Shown: one piece after another, positions 43,063 to 50,463 of the stretch
Layout: each line of letters opens with the position of its first letter
Position numbering within the stretch: the first letter of the stretch is position 1
Assembly: GCA_014860005.1 (NCBI GenBank)
Contig: JACZKP010000086.1
Location: 1-50,593 of the forward strand
Source: Verrucomicrobiota bacterium
GTDB lineage: Bacteria > Verrucomicrobiota > Verrucomicrobiae > Limisphaerales > UBA11358
Length of the DNA: 50,593 bases
Direction: 5' to 3'
The notes under the pieces: model-generated
The model's database searches: none
What the model was told of the DNA's origin: nothing
The model's input: the letters and a program-made list of their open reading frames with translations, nothing else
Position numbers and translations under genes: made by a program

Positions 43063-43539
43063 TCAGACGCTGAAATAGCCGGCCTCGCGCAGACTGAACC
43101 ACGCCTTGGCCCGGTCGGGGGCGACTTCGCACATGATGACGTGATCCAGCACCTCGATCTTGAGTAGTTGACCAGCCCGGATCAGATCCCGCGTCACCTT
43201 GATGTCGGCCTCGCTCGGCGTGGGATCGCCGCTGGGGTGGTTGTGGATCAGGATGCAGGCGCTGCCCGAAACGCCGATGACGGGCTTGAACACCTCGCGG
43301 GGTTCCACCGGGCAGGTATGCAGGCTGCCCAGCGCCACCAGGTTGTGGCCGATGATGCGCCGCCGCGTGTTCACCACGAGCACGACCAGCGCCTCCTTGG
43401 CCGGATCGAACCAGCCGGCCTGGGGAATGTTGTGGCGCCAGTAGGCGGCGACGATGTCGGGAGTATCCGCGACCTCGCTCATCGGCTGGCATTCGCGGAC
43501 ATGCAGGACTTTGAATTCGTGTGGGGTGTAGAGTTTCAC
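43063..43539 (-). CDS. RadC-family JAB protein
   Basis: A 158-residue RadC/JAB protein with the JAMM signature IHNHPSGDPTPSEADIKVTRDL (H-x-H-x7-S-x2-D) preceded by GSLHTCPVEPREVFKPVIGVSGSACIL. The RadC family is common on mobile elements, and its role is unclear (antirestriction or repair-related). GTG at 43539 is preferred, because the alternative GTG at 43572 falls inside a terminator-like hairpin. It adds a second JAMM-type protein next to the ubiquitin-like cassette. Confidence 0.85.
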   Translation of the reverse strand: MKLYTPHEFKVLHVRECQPMSEVADTPDIVAAYWRHNIPQAGWFDPAKEALVVLVVNTRRRIIGHNLVALGSLHTCPVEPREVFKPVIGVSGSACILIHNHPSGDPTPSEADIKVTRDLIRAGQLLKIEVLDHVIMCEVAPDRAKAWFSLREAGYFSV

Positions 43540-43549
43540 AGTTGCTAAA

Positions 43550-43590
43550 GCCAAAGGGCCGGACACGCACACTGGCGCATCCGGCCCGGT
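43550..43590 (-). terminator. GC hairpin between JAMM peptidase and RadC genes
   Basis: GGGCCGGA (43556-43563) pairs with TCCGGCCC (43580-43587). On the minus strand it is followed by TTTGGCTTT. Likely an intrinsic terminator for the upstream JAMM gene. Confidence 0.5.
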
Positions 43591-43609
43591 GGGGGTTGTT
43601 GGTTGGGGG

Positions 43610-44569
43610 TTAGTAGAAGGCCGGTTCGGATAGTTGCAGTTCGCTGACTATTTCCTCCGGCGTGACCCGATGTTTGAGACAGGCGTTGACGATGATGCCC
43701 TCGACCGATCCCTCGCTTCCCAAATAGGTGAGGGTGGCCATGAATTCATCTTGCGCCACGCCGAGCTGTTCACACTGCTGGGCGATGTCCTGGAGGGCGT
43801 CATCGGCCCGCATCCAATCCGGGAGTTCCAACTGGTGCGTTGATCCCCGGCCGACGTCCCATGGGATCCCCAGCCGGCGTTCTGCCGGTTTCACTTCGAT
43901 CACGTTCTGACGCCATGCTTCCGGGAAGGTCACGACGACCGGTTCGCCCATTTCAAACCGGGCCAGTTCATCGTGCATCGCGACCGGCACGCGGGCCGCG
44001 AGGTCCGGCGCAATCGCCCAGAACCGGTTCAGGTCCGGCGTGAAACAATTCCCCGCCAGATAAAACCGGGCGTGAAGTTCGTGCCGCTCCGCATCCATCC
44101 GTCCCACTGTGAGATGCAGGCCGTCCTGATTCCGTTCGTTCGCTTCATCAGTGCCCGACTGGAATGCGCTGGCCTGGCAATGATGATGCACCGTGCCGAA
44201 GTAGAACCAGTCCGCCGAGGGTTCGGCCTCCCAGGAAGCAAAGCGCGCGATCGCCTGTTCCGGGGTTTCCGGCGTGGCGATCTCACGGGCGCTCAGACCG
44301 GTGCGGGCTTCCTGCGGAAAGGCCCACGCGCCCCAGCGTCCGAGTTGGGGGTTCACATACAGGCGCACCTGGCTTTCACTGGCCATCTCCTCATACGTCC
44401 ACCGGAAGAAGGCCAACACCTGCTGCCACATCGCGGGGGAGAACTTCGGGCCGATGTAGTCCAGCGTGCCGGTGCCCGTTTTCACTTCATACTCGATCTG
44501 GCAGTGTAACAGTCCCGGGACGGCCTTGGTTTGGCTGAGTCCGCCGGGAGCGAGTTGGGTCAGTTTCAT
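43610..44569 (-). CDS. JAMM (JAB/MPN+) metallopeptidase, deubiquitinase-like
   Basis: A 319-residue protein with a complete JAMM zinc motif. HHHCQASAFQSGTD gives His128, His130, Ser138 and Asp141 in the H-x-H-x7-S-x2-D spacing, with an upstream Glu near 87 as the likely catalytic base. Such proteins cleave isopeptide or C-terminal extension bonds of ubiquitin-like proteins. ATG at 44569 has an AAAGG site; upstream Thr-rich reading is noise. It is in the same co-directional block as E1-like, E2-like and ubiquitin-like genes and resembles PRTRC-type JAB proteins, fourth in a UBL-E2-E1-peptidase order. Confidence 0.75.
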   Translation of the reverse strand: MKLTQLAPGGLSQTKAVPGLLHCQIEYEVKTGTGTLDYIGPKFSPAMWQQVLAFFRWTYEEMASESQVRLYVNPQLGRWGAWAFPQEARTGLSAREIATPETPEQAIARFASWEAEPSADWFYFGTVHHHCQASAFQSGTDEANERNQDGLHLTVGRMDAERHELHARFYLAGNCFTPDLNRFWAIAPDLAARVPVAMHDELARFEMGEPVVVTFPEAWRQNVIEVKPAERRLGIPWDVGRGSTHQLELPDWMRADDALQDIAQQCEQLGVAQDEFMATLTYLGSEGSVEGIIVNACLKHRVTPEEIVSELQLSEPAFY

Positions 44570-44582
44570 GGTTGGCCTTTCT

Positions 44583-45224
44583 TCATAGTTCGGCGGCGAG
44601 TTCCGGATGCCGCTCCCGCACGAAGGCGAGCACGGCAGTCCGGATGTCTTCCTTGGAGTAGTCGGTTTCACGGTCCTCGGAACCGGTGGAGTCGTGGTCG
44701 TTGTAGTCGTAGTCGCCATAGTTATCGAGGTCCGGGTTGCATTGACTCCACGCATCGTCCTCAATCTTGTCCGCGAGGAGGTCCACGACCTCGTCCAGGC
44801 CGCCGCCCGACTCGATGGCGTCCTGCACGATTTCCAGCAGCGTTTCCGCCCCGACCTGGAACGTGTCGCGGCCCGAACGCGTCACGGAGTAATCCGCCCG
44901 GCCATTCTCGGTTTCGGAGAACTCGACCGTGATGTCGATGCCCGCGCCGGCGGACGTGGCGCGGGCGTTGGGCGCGGGGATTCGCTTGTTACAGGTCGTC
45001 TCCACCCAGTCCTTGAGTTGTTCGAAGGTGGCGCATTCACGTCCCGGTTGCTGGCGGGTCTGGGCCAGGATCAACCCGCGCACGATCGGATTGCGCGGGG
45101 CCAGGGCGAGCAGTTCGATGAAGGGAGGGCAAAAGACTTCCTCGATCTGGCACCGGCGGGCCGCCGTTAGCACCGGCACGTCCGCCGGCACATCCGGTTC
45201 GGTTTCAGTCAGGGTCGCAGTCAT
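44583..45224 (-). CDS. Hypothetical acidic protein within the ubiquitin-like cassette
   Basis: A 213-residue protein, increasingly acidic to the C-terminus (DNYGDYDYNDHDSTGSEDRETDYSKED). The middle has the pattern FEQLKDWVETTCNKRI and a beta-rich part (GIDITVEFSETENG). Clear AAAGGAAA ribosome-binding site before ATG at 45224. It lies between E1-like and JAMM genes. Unknown family; a candidate substrate or adaptor for the conjugation system, by position only. Confidence 0.6.
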   Translation of the reverse strand: MTATLTETEPDVPADVPVLTAARRCQIEEVFCPPFIELLALAPRNPIVRGLILAQTRQQPGRECATFEQLKDWVETTCNKRIPAPNARATSAGAGIDITVEFSETENGRADYSVTRSGRDTFQVGAETLLEIVQDAIESGGGLDEVVDLLADKIEDDAWSQCNPDLDNYGDYDYNDHDSTGSEDRETDYSKEDIRTAVLAFVRERHPELAAEL

Positions 45225-45237
45225 GGGGGTTTCCTTT

Positions 45238-45885
45238 CTATTTGTGGGTTTCAAGTTTGCTCAGGTTGGCGACCAGCTTGTAGGGCAGGACCGCCACGGT
45301 CTCCGCATCCAGGCGCGGGGCCTTCATATTCCAGAGCACATACAGATGCTCGGCCAGGGCCGCCGCCATCAGGTTGGCCGAGACCAATTGGCGGTTGCGG
45401 GTCTGCGCCGCGCCGGTGCAACCAATGGCCGCGGCGCGGGGATCCCCGCTGCGATCACTGGTGAGTTCCGGGTAATAAACCCGGGGATCGCGCCGCGTTC
45501 CCTGCCACGTCCGCCGGTAGTAATAGGCTTCGGAGGAATGAGTCTCGTTGGCGGCGATGATCGCCTGGCAGCCGCTTTCGTCGCAGACTTCCAAGACCTC
45601 CAGCCTGGTCCGATGATTATCCACCAGCCCAATCAGCCAGTCGGTGCGTTGAACCCGCAGTTTGCCCCGGGCAAACCATTCCGGCAGACAGTGGCAGTGG
45701 TAACGGGCCGCCAGCGCCTGGGCCTTGTTCTGGCCCACCTGCCGGGCCTCGAACATCTGGCGGTTCAGGTTTTTGGTTTCGAGTTGGTCCCCGTCGATCA
45801 ATGTGATCTCGGCCGGGGACTTCAAGAGACAGAAGGAGGGGACGATGGCTGAGCCAACGCCCCCGCAACCGATGAGGTAGTTCAT
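45238..45885 (-). CDS. E1-like (ThiF/MoeB) adenylating enzyme
   Basis: A 215-residue E1-like protein. It opens straight into the ATP loop, YLIGCGGVGSA (4-14), then ITLIDGDQLETKNLNRQMF (Asp and the N-x-x-R-Q arm), VGQNKAQALA, and IGLVDNHRTRLEV. The catalytic cysteine candidate is in AAIGCTGAAQTRNRQL near residue 150. It should adenylate the C-terminus of a ubiquitin-like protein and pass it to a Cys. It is shorter than canonical E1s, more like MoeB/ThiF or PRTRC ThiF proteins. The ATG overlaps the upstream stop by four bases. Confidence 0.8.
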   Translation of the reverse strand: MNYLIGCGGVGSAIVPSFCLLKSPAEITLIDGDQLETKNLNRQMFEARQVGQNKAQALAARYHCHCLPEWFARGKLRVQRTDWLIGLVDNHRTRLEVLEVCDESGCQAIIAANETHSSEAYYYRRTWQGTRRDPRVYYPELTSDRSGDPRAAAIGCTGAAQTRNRQLVSANLMAAALAEHLYVLWNMKAPRLDAETVAVLPYKLVANLSKLETHK

Positions 45886-46205
45886 ACTGTTTTTGTTTTG
45901 ATGATTCCGGCCAGCAGCTTGCCGAGCCGGTTGGGCGGATTGGTTATTTGTTCGTAGCGGGCCAGCGCCCGCGTGATCAGGGTGAGCAGTTGAGTCTGCT
46001 CCTCCTCGTCGAGTAATTCCGCAAACTGATCGTCATCCAACAGCAGCGCCGCCATGATCGGGTCGGGCGGTTTGGTGAAGGGTGTGGCATCCGTCCGGCG
46101 CAACTCCTCCCAGCATTTGAGGAACCCGTCACGGGAGACATTCGCGTCACGCTCCGGACACGCCTTGAGTTTGGCCACCAGGGGCAACAGGAGTTCGGGT
46201 TTCAT
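45882..46205 (-). CDS. Hypothetical protein between E1-like and E2-like genes
   Basis: A 107-residue mainly helical protein with an acidic middle (LLLDDDQFAELLDEEEQTQLL) and a basic tail. It overlaps both neighbours by four bases, so it is a full member of the cassette. Family not recognised. Confidence 0.65.
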   Translation of the reverse strand: MKPELLLPLVAKLKACPERDANVSRDGFLKCWEELRRTDATPFTKPPDPIMAALLLDDDQFAELLDEEEQTQLLTLITRALARYEQITNPPNRLGKLLAGIIKTKTV

Positions 46206-46609
46206 AAGATCACCCGATCGGTGATGGCGGTGGAAACCTTGTCGCAGAGGCTCGTCCAGTCCGCGACCGCGATGGGCAGCGTCTCAAACGTCTCGTTGGT
46301 GGGGCGGAACCGGAAGAACTGCTGGGATTGAGTCACCGTCCGCATCAGGTCAGCGTTCCACTTTGATTTGTGAAACTGCTCCAGGCTGGCCATGACGCAT
46401 TCCTGGGCCGTGGCATATTGATCCTCGAACACGCCCGTGCAGAGCGTGCATTCGTCGTGCAGATTGGGGAGCGGCAGCCGGAAGGCGTTGTTCTCCGGGT
46501 TGAACGCAAACACCCAGTTGCCACCGACCAGCACGTCGTCGTCTGACAACTCCGTTCGCACCACAAACACCAGCCGGACTTCCCGGGGTGACTGCCAGAC
46601 CAGCGGCAT
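46202..46609 (-). CDS. Putative E2-like protein
   Basis: A 135-residue alpha/beta protein with VRLVFVVRTELSDDD, NWVFAFNPENNAFRLPLPNLHDECTLCTGVF and a C-terminal helical part. The P-N-x-x-x-x-C-x-x-C arrangement (Pro48, Asn49, Cys54, Cys57) resembles the HPN...C active-site region of E2 ubiquitin-conjugating folds, with Cys54 or Cys57 as the candidate. This is a structural guess from a short motif; the gene's position between the ubiquitin-like protein and the E1-like enzyme supports it. Overlaps the next gene by four bases. Confidence 0.5.
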   Translation of the reverse strand: MPLVWQSPREVRLVFVVRTELSDDDVLVGGNWVFAFNPENNAFRLPLPNLHDECTLCTGVFEDQYATAQECVMASLEQFHKSKWNADLMRTVTQSQQFFRFRPTNETFETLPIAVADWTSLCDKVSTAITDRVIL

Positions 46610-46615
46610 CTCCAG

Positions 46616-46897
46616 TTAGCTGGTCGAGGCGAACATGGGCAGCAGCACGCCGTTGATGACCCGGAACCGGGCCTTGAGCGGAATGCGATCAATCGGCACC
46701 GACCAGAGGGTGTCGCTCAGACCGACATTGGCGTGGGCCACGCCCCAGCCGGGAATCGCCAGGACGTTGCGGACCTGGCGCGTGACGTCGGCGGTCAGCG
46801 CATCGAGCACGTCGGCTTCCGCCTGCACGTCCCGTTCGCGAATGGTGCGCTCCGTGATCGTGCCGTTGTCGCGGATGATGATTTCGGTGGTTTCCAT
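46616..46897 (-). CDS. Hypothetical protein in ubiquitin-like cassette (93 aa)
   Basis: A beta-strand start (TEIIIRDNGTITERTI) and a middle helix, then GWGVAHANVGLSDTLWSVPID. It lies directly between the ubiquitin-like gene and the E2-like gene, six bases before the latter. I cannot assign it. Its place inside the cassette and the clean spacing argue that it is real. Confidence 0.6.
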   Translation of the reverse strand: METTEIIIRDNGTITERTIRERDVQAEADVLDALTADVTRQVRNVLAIPGWGVAHANVGLSDTLWSVPIDRIPLKARFRVINGVLLPMFASTS

Positions 46898-46904
46898 AAT
46901 CAGG

Positions 46905-46937
46905 AAGCAGCCCGCCCCCAGGACGGGAGCGGGCTTG
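46905..46937 (-). terminator. GC hairpin after the ubiquitin-like gene
   Basis: AGCCCGC (46909-46915) pairs with GCGGGCT (46929-46935). It lies 12 bases downstream of the ubiquitin-like gene stop on the minus strand, without a long T run, so it may only partly terminate or act as an RNA processing site. Confidence 0.45.
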
Positions 46938-46948
46938 CACTTGAGCTT

Positions 46949-47170
46949 TTACGCCTTGGTGTTGGCCGCAGTCTCCAGACGCACGGTCGCGCCCTCCGGG
47001 ATCACCGTCCGCCGGTCCTGCTCGATGCCATCCACGAGCGCCTTGGTGTTGTCGCCAAAACCCAGCGCCCCCTGGAATGAGTCGCTGTCCTGCAAGTCGC
47101 CAAAGGTAAATCCGCTTTCGACCTGCTTGGTGATGCTGTCCACGCCGTATTGCACTGTGATTTGCTTCAT
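46949..47170 (-). CDS. Ubiquitin-like beta-grasp protein (73 aa)
   Basis: A small beta-grasp protein. An N-terminal beta hairpin (KQITVQYGVDSITKQVESG) is followed by a helix region (ALGFGDNTKALVDGIEQDRR) and a final strand (EGATVRLETAANTKA). Pattern and length fit ubiquitin-like proteins of prokaryotic conjugation cassettes. It lacks a terminal Gly-Gly, ending in Asn-Thr-Lys-Ala, so either trimming is needed or it is used in another way. Good ribosome-binding site AAAGG before ATG at 47170. First gene of the cassette. Confidence 0.6.
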   Translation of the reverse strand: MKQITVQYGVDSITKQVESGFTFGDLQDSDSFQGALGFGDNTKALVDGIEQDRRTVIPEGATVRLETAANTKA

Positions 47171-47272
47171 GTTGCCTTTCTTGGTTGTTGTTGATTTTCC
47201 TGCTGGGAGAGTTGGTCTCGTCAGTGTGCGCGTGACGCACAGACGCCCCCGGCGGGCGTTTCGACCTGAAGG

Positions 47273-47308
47273 GAAAAAGCCGGACGCAGCGAGGGGCCGC
47301 GTCCGGCC
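47273..47308 (-). terminator. Intrinsic terminator before the ubiquitin-like cassette
   Basis: GCCGGACGC (47279-47287) pairs perfectly with GCGTCCGGC (47299-47307), followed on the minus strand by CTTTTTCCC. It ends the transcript of the gene at 47328 and separates it from the ubiquitin-like cassette. Confidence 0.7.
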
Positions 47309-47327
47309 TTGGTCGGGGGTTGGGGAT

Positions 47328-47630
47328 TCAATAGCCGATTTCGCAATGTTCGAGTTGACCGGCCCCGGCTTTGGCCAGCCCCTTGATCCGCTCCCGCGGC
47401 ACTTCATAGTCCAGCAACAGCACCAGTCCGGGCCAGCGCCGGGACAGGGCTTGCAGCCGGCGCAGGTCGTGGGGATTGGTTTCGAACTGGCAGACGAAGC
47501 GGCGCGGCGAGAACTCCAGCGGCTCCCGATAGCGCGCCCGCAGGATGTTCGCCCACGCACTGTTTTGAAACCGTTCGACGCCGGCTTTCGGACCCAGGAC
47601 CGTCAGGCGGTTGTGGCAGGTTGGGTTCAT
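47328..47630 (-). CDS. DUF1281-like (ferredoxin-fold) small protein
   Basis: A 100-residue protein beginning PTCHNRLTVLGPKAGVERFQ, the pattern of plasmid DUF1281/YubB proteins (C-NRLTV-G), and continuing with strand-helix units to LEHCEIGY. ATG at 47630 overlaps the preceding stop by four bases. It is coupled to the RecB-like nuclease gene. Function unknown. Confidence 0.6.
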   Translation of the reverse strand: MNPTCHNRLTVLGPKAGVERFQNSAWANILRARYREPLEFSPRRFVCQFETNPHDLRRLQALSRRWPGLVLLLDYEVPRERIKGLAKAGAGQLEHCEIGY

Positions 47631-48457
47631 GGCTGCCACCGTTGGCATTCGCGGATGAATTCACAACTCAGGCAACCGAAGCCCGGTGAGGGCACGAAGT
47701 CCTGCCGGGCCACGCCTTCCTGATACGATTCGATGGATCGGAACAACCGCGTCACCTGTTGCTCCGTTGCGGGCGGCAGCGAGGTGATGATCGCCTTTGG
47801 CTTTTTGGTCCGGACCAGATGATGCAACTCCAGCCCGCCTTCCGGGTGACCGGTCGCATCGCGATACAGCAACGAATAAGCGGTGAGTTGCGTCCCATGA
47901 GTGTGAACGACCTGTTCCACGTCCGGCGTTTTGCCAGCGAGTTTGAAGTCCACAATCCGTCCGCCGGAGCGGACCAGATCAATGACTCCGATCAACGTCG
48001 GCAGGCCGTGCTTCGATAGGTCGGCGCTGGCCGACACTTCAACTGCTTCCGGGCGTTCGTCAGCCTTGATCGGCGTCTCGGTGAAGTGGTGTTCGAGCGC
48101 CCGCCAGGAGGACGAACGGTCGGCTTCTTCCTCGCCGTCCCACCGAATCTTGCTGTCGGCTTGCAGGGCTTTCCACTGGACCTGGAACAGCGTCTTGAAC
48201 CGCTCGGTGACGAACGGTTCGCGACGCCAGCGGCTCATGTTCCACTGCTGCAAGACCGCGTGGACTGACGAGCCCGCGTGCATCGAAGGCGTGGGCGACT
48301 TCTTGATTTGTTTGATGTAGCGAAAGTAGAACTTCAGCCGGCACGAGTGCCACAGTCCTAGCCGCGAGGCCGAGACGGTTAGCTGAAGTTCTTCGATCCG
48401 ATCTTTCGGCGGTGGTTTTTCTGGAGCCCGGGCCGATGGTTCGAGGACCGCAATCAT
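47627..48457 (-). CDS. RecB/Cas4-like PD-(D/E)XK exonuclease with Fe-S cysteines
   Basis: A 276-residue nuclease of the RecB/Cas4 type. It begins LTVSASRLGLWHSCRLKFYFRYI, with Cys39 in the typical first position. The nuclease core reads LPTLIGVIDLVRSGGRIVDFKLAG (Asp and D-x-K), then a Q-containing helix THGTQLTAYSLLY. The C-terminal trio Cys262, Cys265 and Cys271 (GCLSCEFIREC) completes a likely 4Fe-4S site, as in AddB and Cas4. It should degrade DNA ends. Part of the element's DNA-handling set with the ligase and clamp homologue. Confidence 0.85.
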   Translation of the reverse strand: MIAVLEPSARAPEKPPPKDRIEELQLTVSASRLGLWHSCRLKFYFRYIKQIKKSPTPSMHAGSSVHAVLQQWNMSRWRREPFVTERFKTLFQVQWKALQADSKIRWDGEEEADRSSSWRALEHHFTETPIKADERPEAVEVSASADLSKHGLPTLIGVIDLVRSGGRIVDFKLAGKTPDVEQVVHTHGTQLTAYSLLYRDATGHPEGGLELHHLVRTKKPKAIITSLPPATEQQVTRLFRSIESYQEGVARQDFVPSPGFGCLSCEFIRECQRWQP

Positions 48458-48927
48458 GCCGCCCTCGCCGGTGTAGGGTGGTTGAATCGCCGGTTGCCCT
48501 GCTTCTGGCCGGTCTGTATGAGTAACTCGTCAATCAAGCCGCTCGCTTCGAGCTTGTTCAGGGCTTTGACGTTCTTGCCGAACCGATCTTGAGCGAGTTG
48601 TTCCACTGCGTTTTTGTCGAGCTTGTGTTCGTCCGTGAGCTTGAGGATCAAGTCGCGCTGCTTGTCACTGCACTGCCAGCGATCGTTGTTGCCGTTGCTC
48701 CGGGGCGTCGTGTGGCCGTTGCCATTCCGTGCCGCGGCTTCGGGCAGATAGCCAACCCGCTGCAACGCGGTATCCACGGCGGATTGCAGCAGACCATAGA
48801 GGCGGTCGCTTTCCGTCTGGACGGTGCTGAGGTCGGTGATCTCGGTGCGGAGCGTCACCATGAACTGGTGACTGCTGTAGTGCGGAAGACCAATCTTCTT
48901 CGAGTAGTTGCATTCGAGTGTGAGCAT
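48454..48927 (-). CDS. Hypothetical protein (157 aa), possible DNA-handling accessory
   Basis: It begins MLTLECNYSKKIGLPHYSSHQFMVTLRTEI, a beta-rich domain, then a variable Asn/Gly linker and a helical end (SDKQRDLILKLTDEHKLDKNAVEQLAQDR). It overlaps the nuclease gene by four bases. I do not recognise the family; coupling to the RecB-like nuclease suggests a partner role. Confidence 0.6.
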   Translation of the reverse strand: MLTLECNYSKKIGLPHYSSHQFMVTLRTEITDLSTVQTESDRLYGLLQSAVDTALQRVGYLPEAAARNGNGHTTPRSNGNNDRWQCSDKQRDLILKLTDEHKLDKNAVEQLAQDRFGKNVKALNKLEASGLIDELLIQTGQKQGNRRFNHPTPARAA

Positions 48928-48979
48928 GGATGTTTCCTTTGTTGTGTTTTTGGTTGTGAGTTTTGGGATGAAAGCGAAC

Positions 48980-49005
48980 CGCCCCGGCTTTTGAGGGCCG
49001 GGTGG
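48980..49005 (-). terminator. GC hairpin after the sigma-like gene
   Basis: CCCGGC (48983-48988) pairs with GCCGGG (48997-49002). It lies 20-40 bases past the stop of the gene at 49024, with only a weak T-rich follow-up, so it is a possible weak terminator. Confidence 0.35.
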
Positions 49006-49023
49006 TGGAGGTGTGATTTGGAC

Positions 49024-49683
49024 TTACGCCGCCTGACGCGCCCAGCGGCACGCCAGTCTTTCGCGGCTGGCTTCCAGACCGTTCCGCCAGCCGGGGACAG
49101 TCTGCACTTCCCGCAGGATGTCTTCGCCGAGGCATTCGCGGATCAGCTTGGCGAGTTGGTTCTTTCGCGTCTGCAACGTCGAACGACTTAATTTCAGCGG
49201 GGCGACCAAGCGCGTCAGTTCGGAGCCGTCGGCCAGCGCACGGAGGATCGCCTTGGCGACGTCATCCAGCTTGTGCAGCAGACCTTGCCAGTCCAGCCGC
49301 CGGCCGGCTTCCACGGAGGGATCTTCCGCCCGGCTGTCGAGCACCTCGCTCAAGGTGAGGTCTTCGCCGTTCTCGGTCGGCACGGGTTCATCCAACGAGT
49401 AAACCCGGCAGCCGTTCAACTGGGCGGCGGGGTGTAACGGATCGTTCTTGCGGAACCCGGTGCTGCGCCGACCAGCGCGGAGATGCTTCAGCGTGTAGTA
49501 GGCAATGTTACCGGGACTGACTTCCTTGTCCCTTATTTCTGCGCTGCGCAGCAATCCGAGGGCGATAACCAAACCGTCCTGTAGGAGTTCCGAATCATCC
49601 TCGCCACCGGCACGAGGGATTGAGGAGCCAATGCCGGCCCGGAGACGCGGGGCGACTTCCTGGAGCATGTATTCTTCAGTCAT
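49024..49683 (-). CDS. Sigma-70-like / HTH transcription regulator
   Basis: A 219-residue protein. The first part (LLRSAEIRDKEVSPGNIAYYTLKHLRAGRR) resembles sigma region 2, and the middle (YSLDEPVPTENGEDLTLSEVLDSRAEDP) the linker before region 4. The final HTH (DDVAKAILRALADGSELTRLVAPLKLSRSTLQTRKNQLAKLI) resembles a region-4-like helix-turn-helix. ATG at 49683 starts the conserved part; the longer frame upstream lies in an intergenic hairpin region. It is the first gene read from the right end, so it may control the whole leftward element. Confidence 0.55.
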   Translation of the reverse strand: MTEEYMLQEVAPRLRAGIGSSIPRAGGEDDSELLQDGLVIALGLLRSAEIRDKEVSPGNIAYYTLKHLRAGRRSTGFRKNDPLHPAAQLNGCRVYSLDEPVPTENGEDLTLSEVLDSRAEDPSVEAGRRLDWQGLLHKLDDVAKAILRALADGSELTRLVAPLKLSRSTLQTRKNQLAKLIRECLGEDILREVQTVPGWRNGLEASRERLACRWARQAA

Positions 49684-49874
49684 GTGGAGCAGAACAACCA
49701 AGTCGGGAATGCAAAGAATGCGGCCTTGGTCGGCGCCGCAGGTTCTTCGGATGACTTGCGGCGGTCTGCCCCAGCCGGGCAGGCGCTGGGTCAAAGCTGT
49801 CGAGCGCCCGGAGGGAGGGGCGCTTGGTGCGGGTCGTCACGCGCTGGGCGGGCGGCATCGAGACTGAAAATGAC

Positions 49875-49902
49875 GAAGCCCGACATCGGGGATGCCGGGC
49901 TT
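49875..49902 (-). terminator. Attenuator-like hairpin upstream of the sigma-like gene
   Basis: AAGCCCGACATC (49876-49887) pairs with GATGCCGGGCTT (49891-49902), with one mismatch. It lies about 190 bases upstream of the sigma-like start on the minus strand and is followed by CGTCATTTTC. It could act as a leader attenuator, or end a short upstream transcript. Confidence 0.45.
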
Positions 49903-50153
49903 GGTGATCGCGACACGATGAACCTGGCGCGAAGGGGCGGAGGAGAATTACGCCGCAGGCCCGATGGTAAGCCAAGGACTCGGCACGGGTTGGGTCGAAG
50001 GACGCTCGCCGGGCGGGGAAGGGCGAACGTCGTTACGGCACCGGTCGCCATCGCCTGCAAAACAGACGACAACGACATGTTACTGTCATCTTCTTATAGC
50101 GCGGAAAAGAGGGCTGTTGCGGGCTGAAAAACCGCCAGGTAAGCCTAAATCGC

Positions 50154-50239
50154 TTTGCTATGAATCGCTATGCGACCCCTTGAATCATAGTGAGCCACTA
50201 TGTAAAGTTGGGTCATATTGATTACGTTTTGATTACGTT
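50154..50239. promoter_or_regulatory. Operator-like region with palindrome and tandem repeats
   Basis: A perfect 7-bp inverted repeat with three-base spacer, CATAGTG-AGC-CACTATG (50186-50202), a repeated GCTATG at 50157 and 50167, and two copies of TGATTACGTT 11 bases apart (50219-50228 and 50230-50239). The block is AT-rich compared with its surroundings and lies between the tRNA and the first leftward gene. It looks like the regulatory region of the element, possibly its main leftward promoter. The regulator is unknown. Confidence 0.5.
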
Positions 50240-50303
50240 GTGCGATTTTAGGCAGCCGGCGAAGAGCGGGAATAGCCTTTATTTACAAGGGTAAGACGAA
50301 GAA

Positions 50304-50394
50304 TGGCGGAGAGAGGGGGATTCGAACCCCCGGTGGGGTATAAGCCCACTCACGCTTTCCAGGCGTGTGCGTTAAACCACTCTGCCATCTCTCC
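50304..50394 (-). tRNA. tRNA-Ser (anticodon GGA)
   Basis: The minus strand gives a serine tRNA with a 7-bp acceptor stem (GGAGAGA pairing with TCTCTCC), discriminator G and encoded CCA (50306-50304), the D-arm GGTTTAACG, an anticodon loop CTGGAAA with anticodon GGA, a long variable arm (GTGGGCTTATACCCCAC) and T-arm GGTTCGAATCC. The 3' end faces the mobile element to the left, the usual position for integration into a tRNA 3' end. Confidence 0.95.
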
Positions 50395-50463
50395 GACGGT
50401 TGCCTCCTAATCTGGCGTGCCCGCGTGCCACAGGCAATTCTTTTCCCATCAGCTGTCGGCGGT

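Noticed and set aside
47243..47259. GC hairpin ACGCCC/GGGCGT as a terminator
   Set aside because: It lies just next to the stronger hairpin at 47273-47308 and has no T run on the minus strand.
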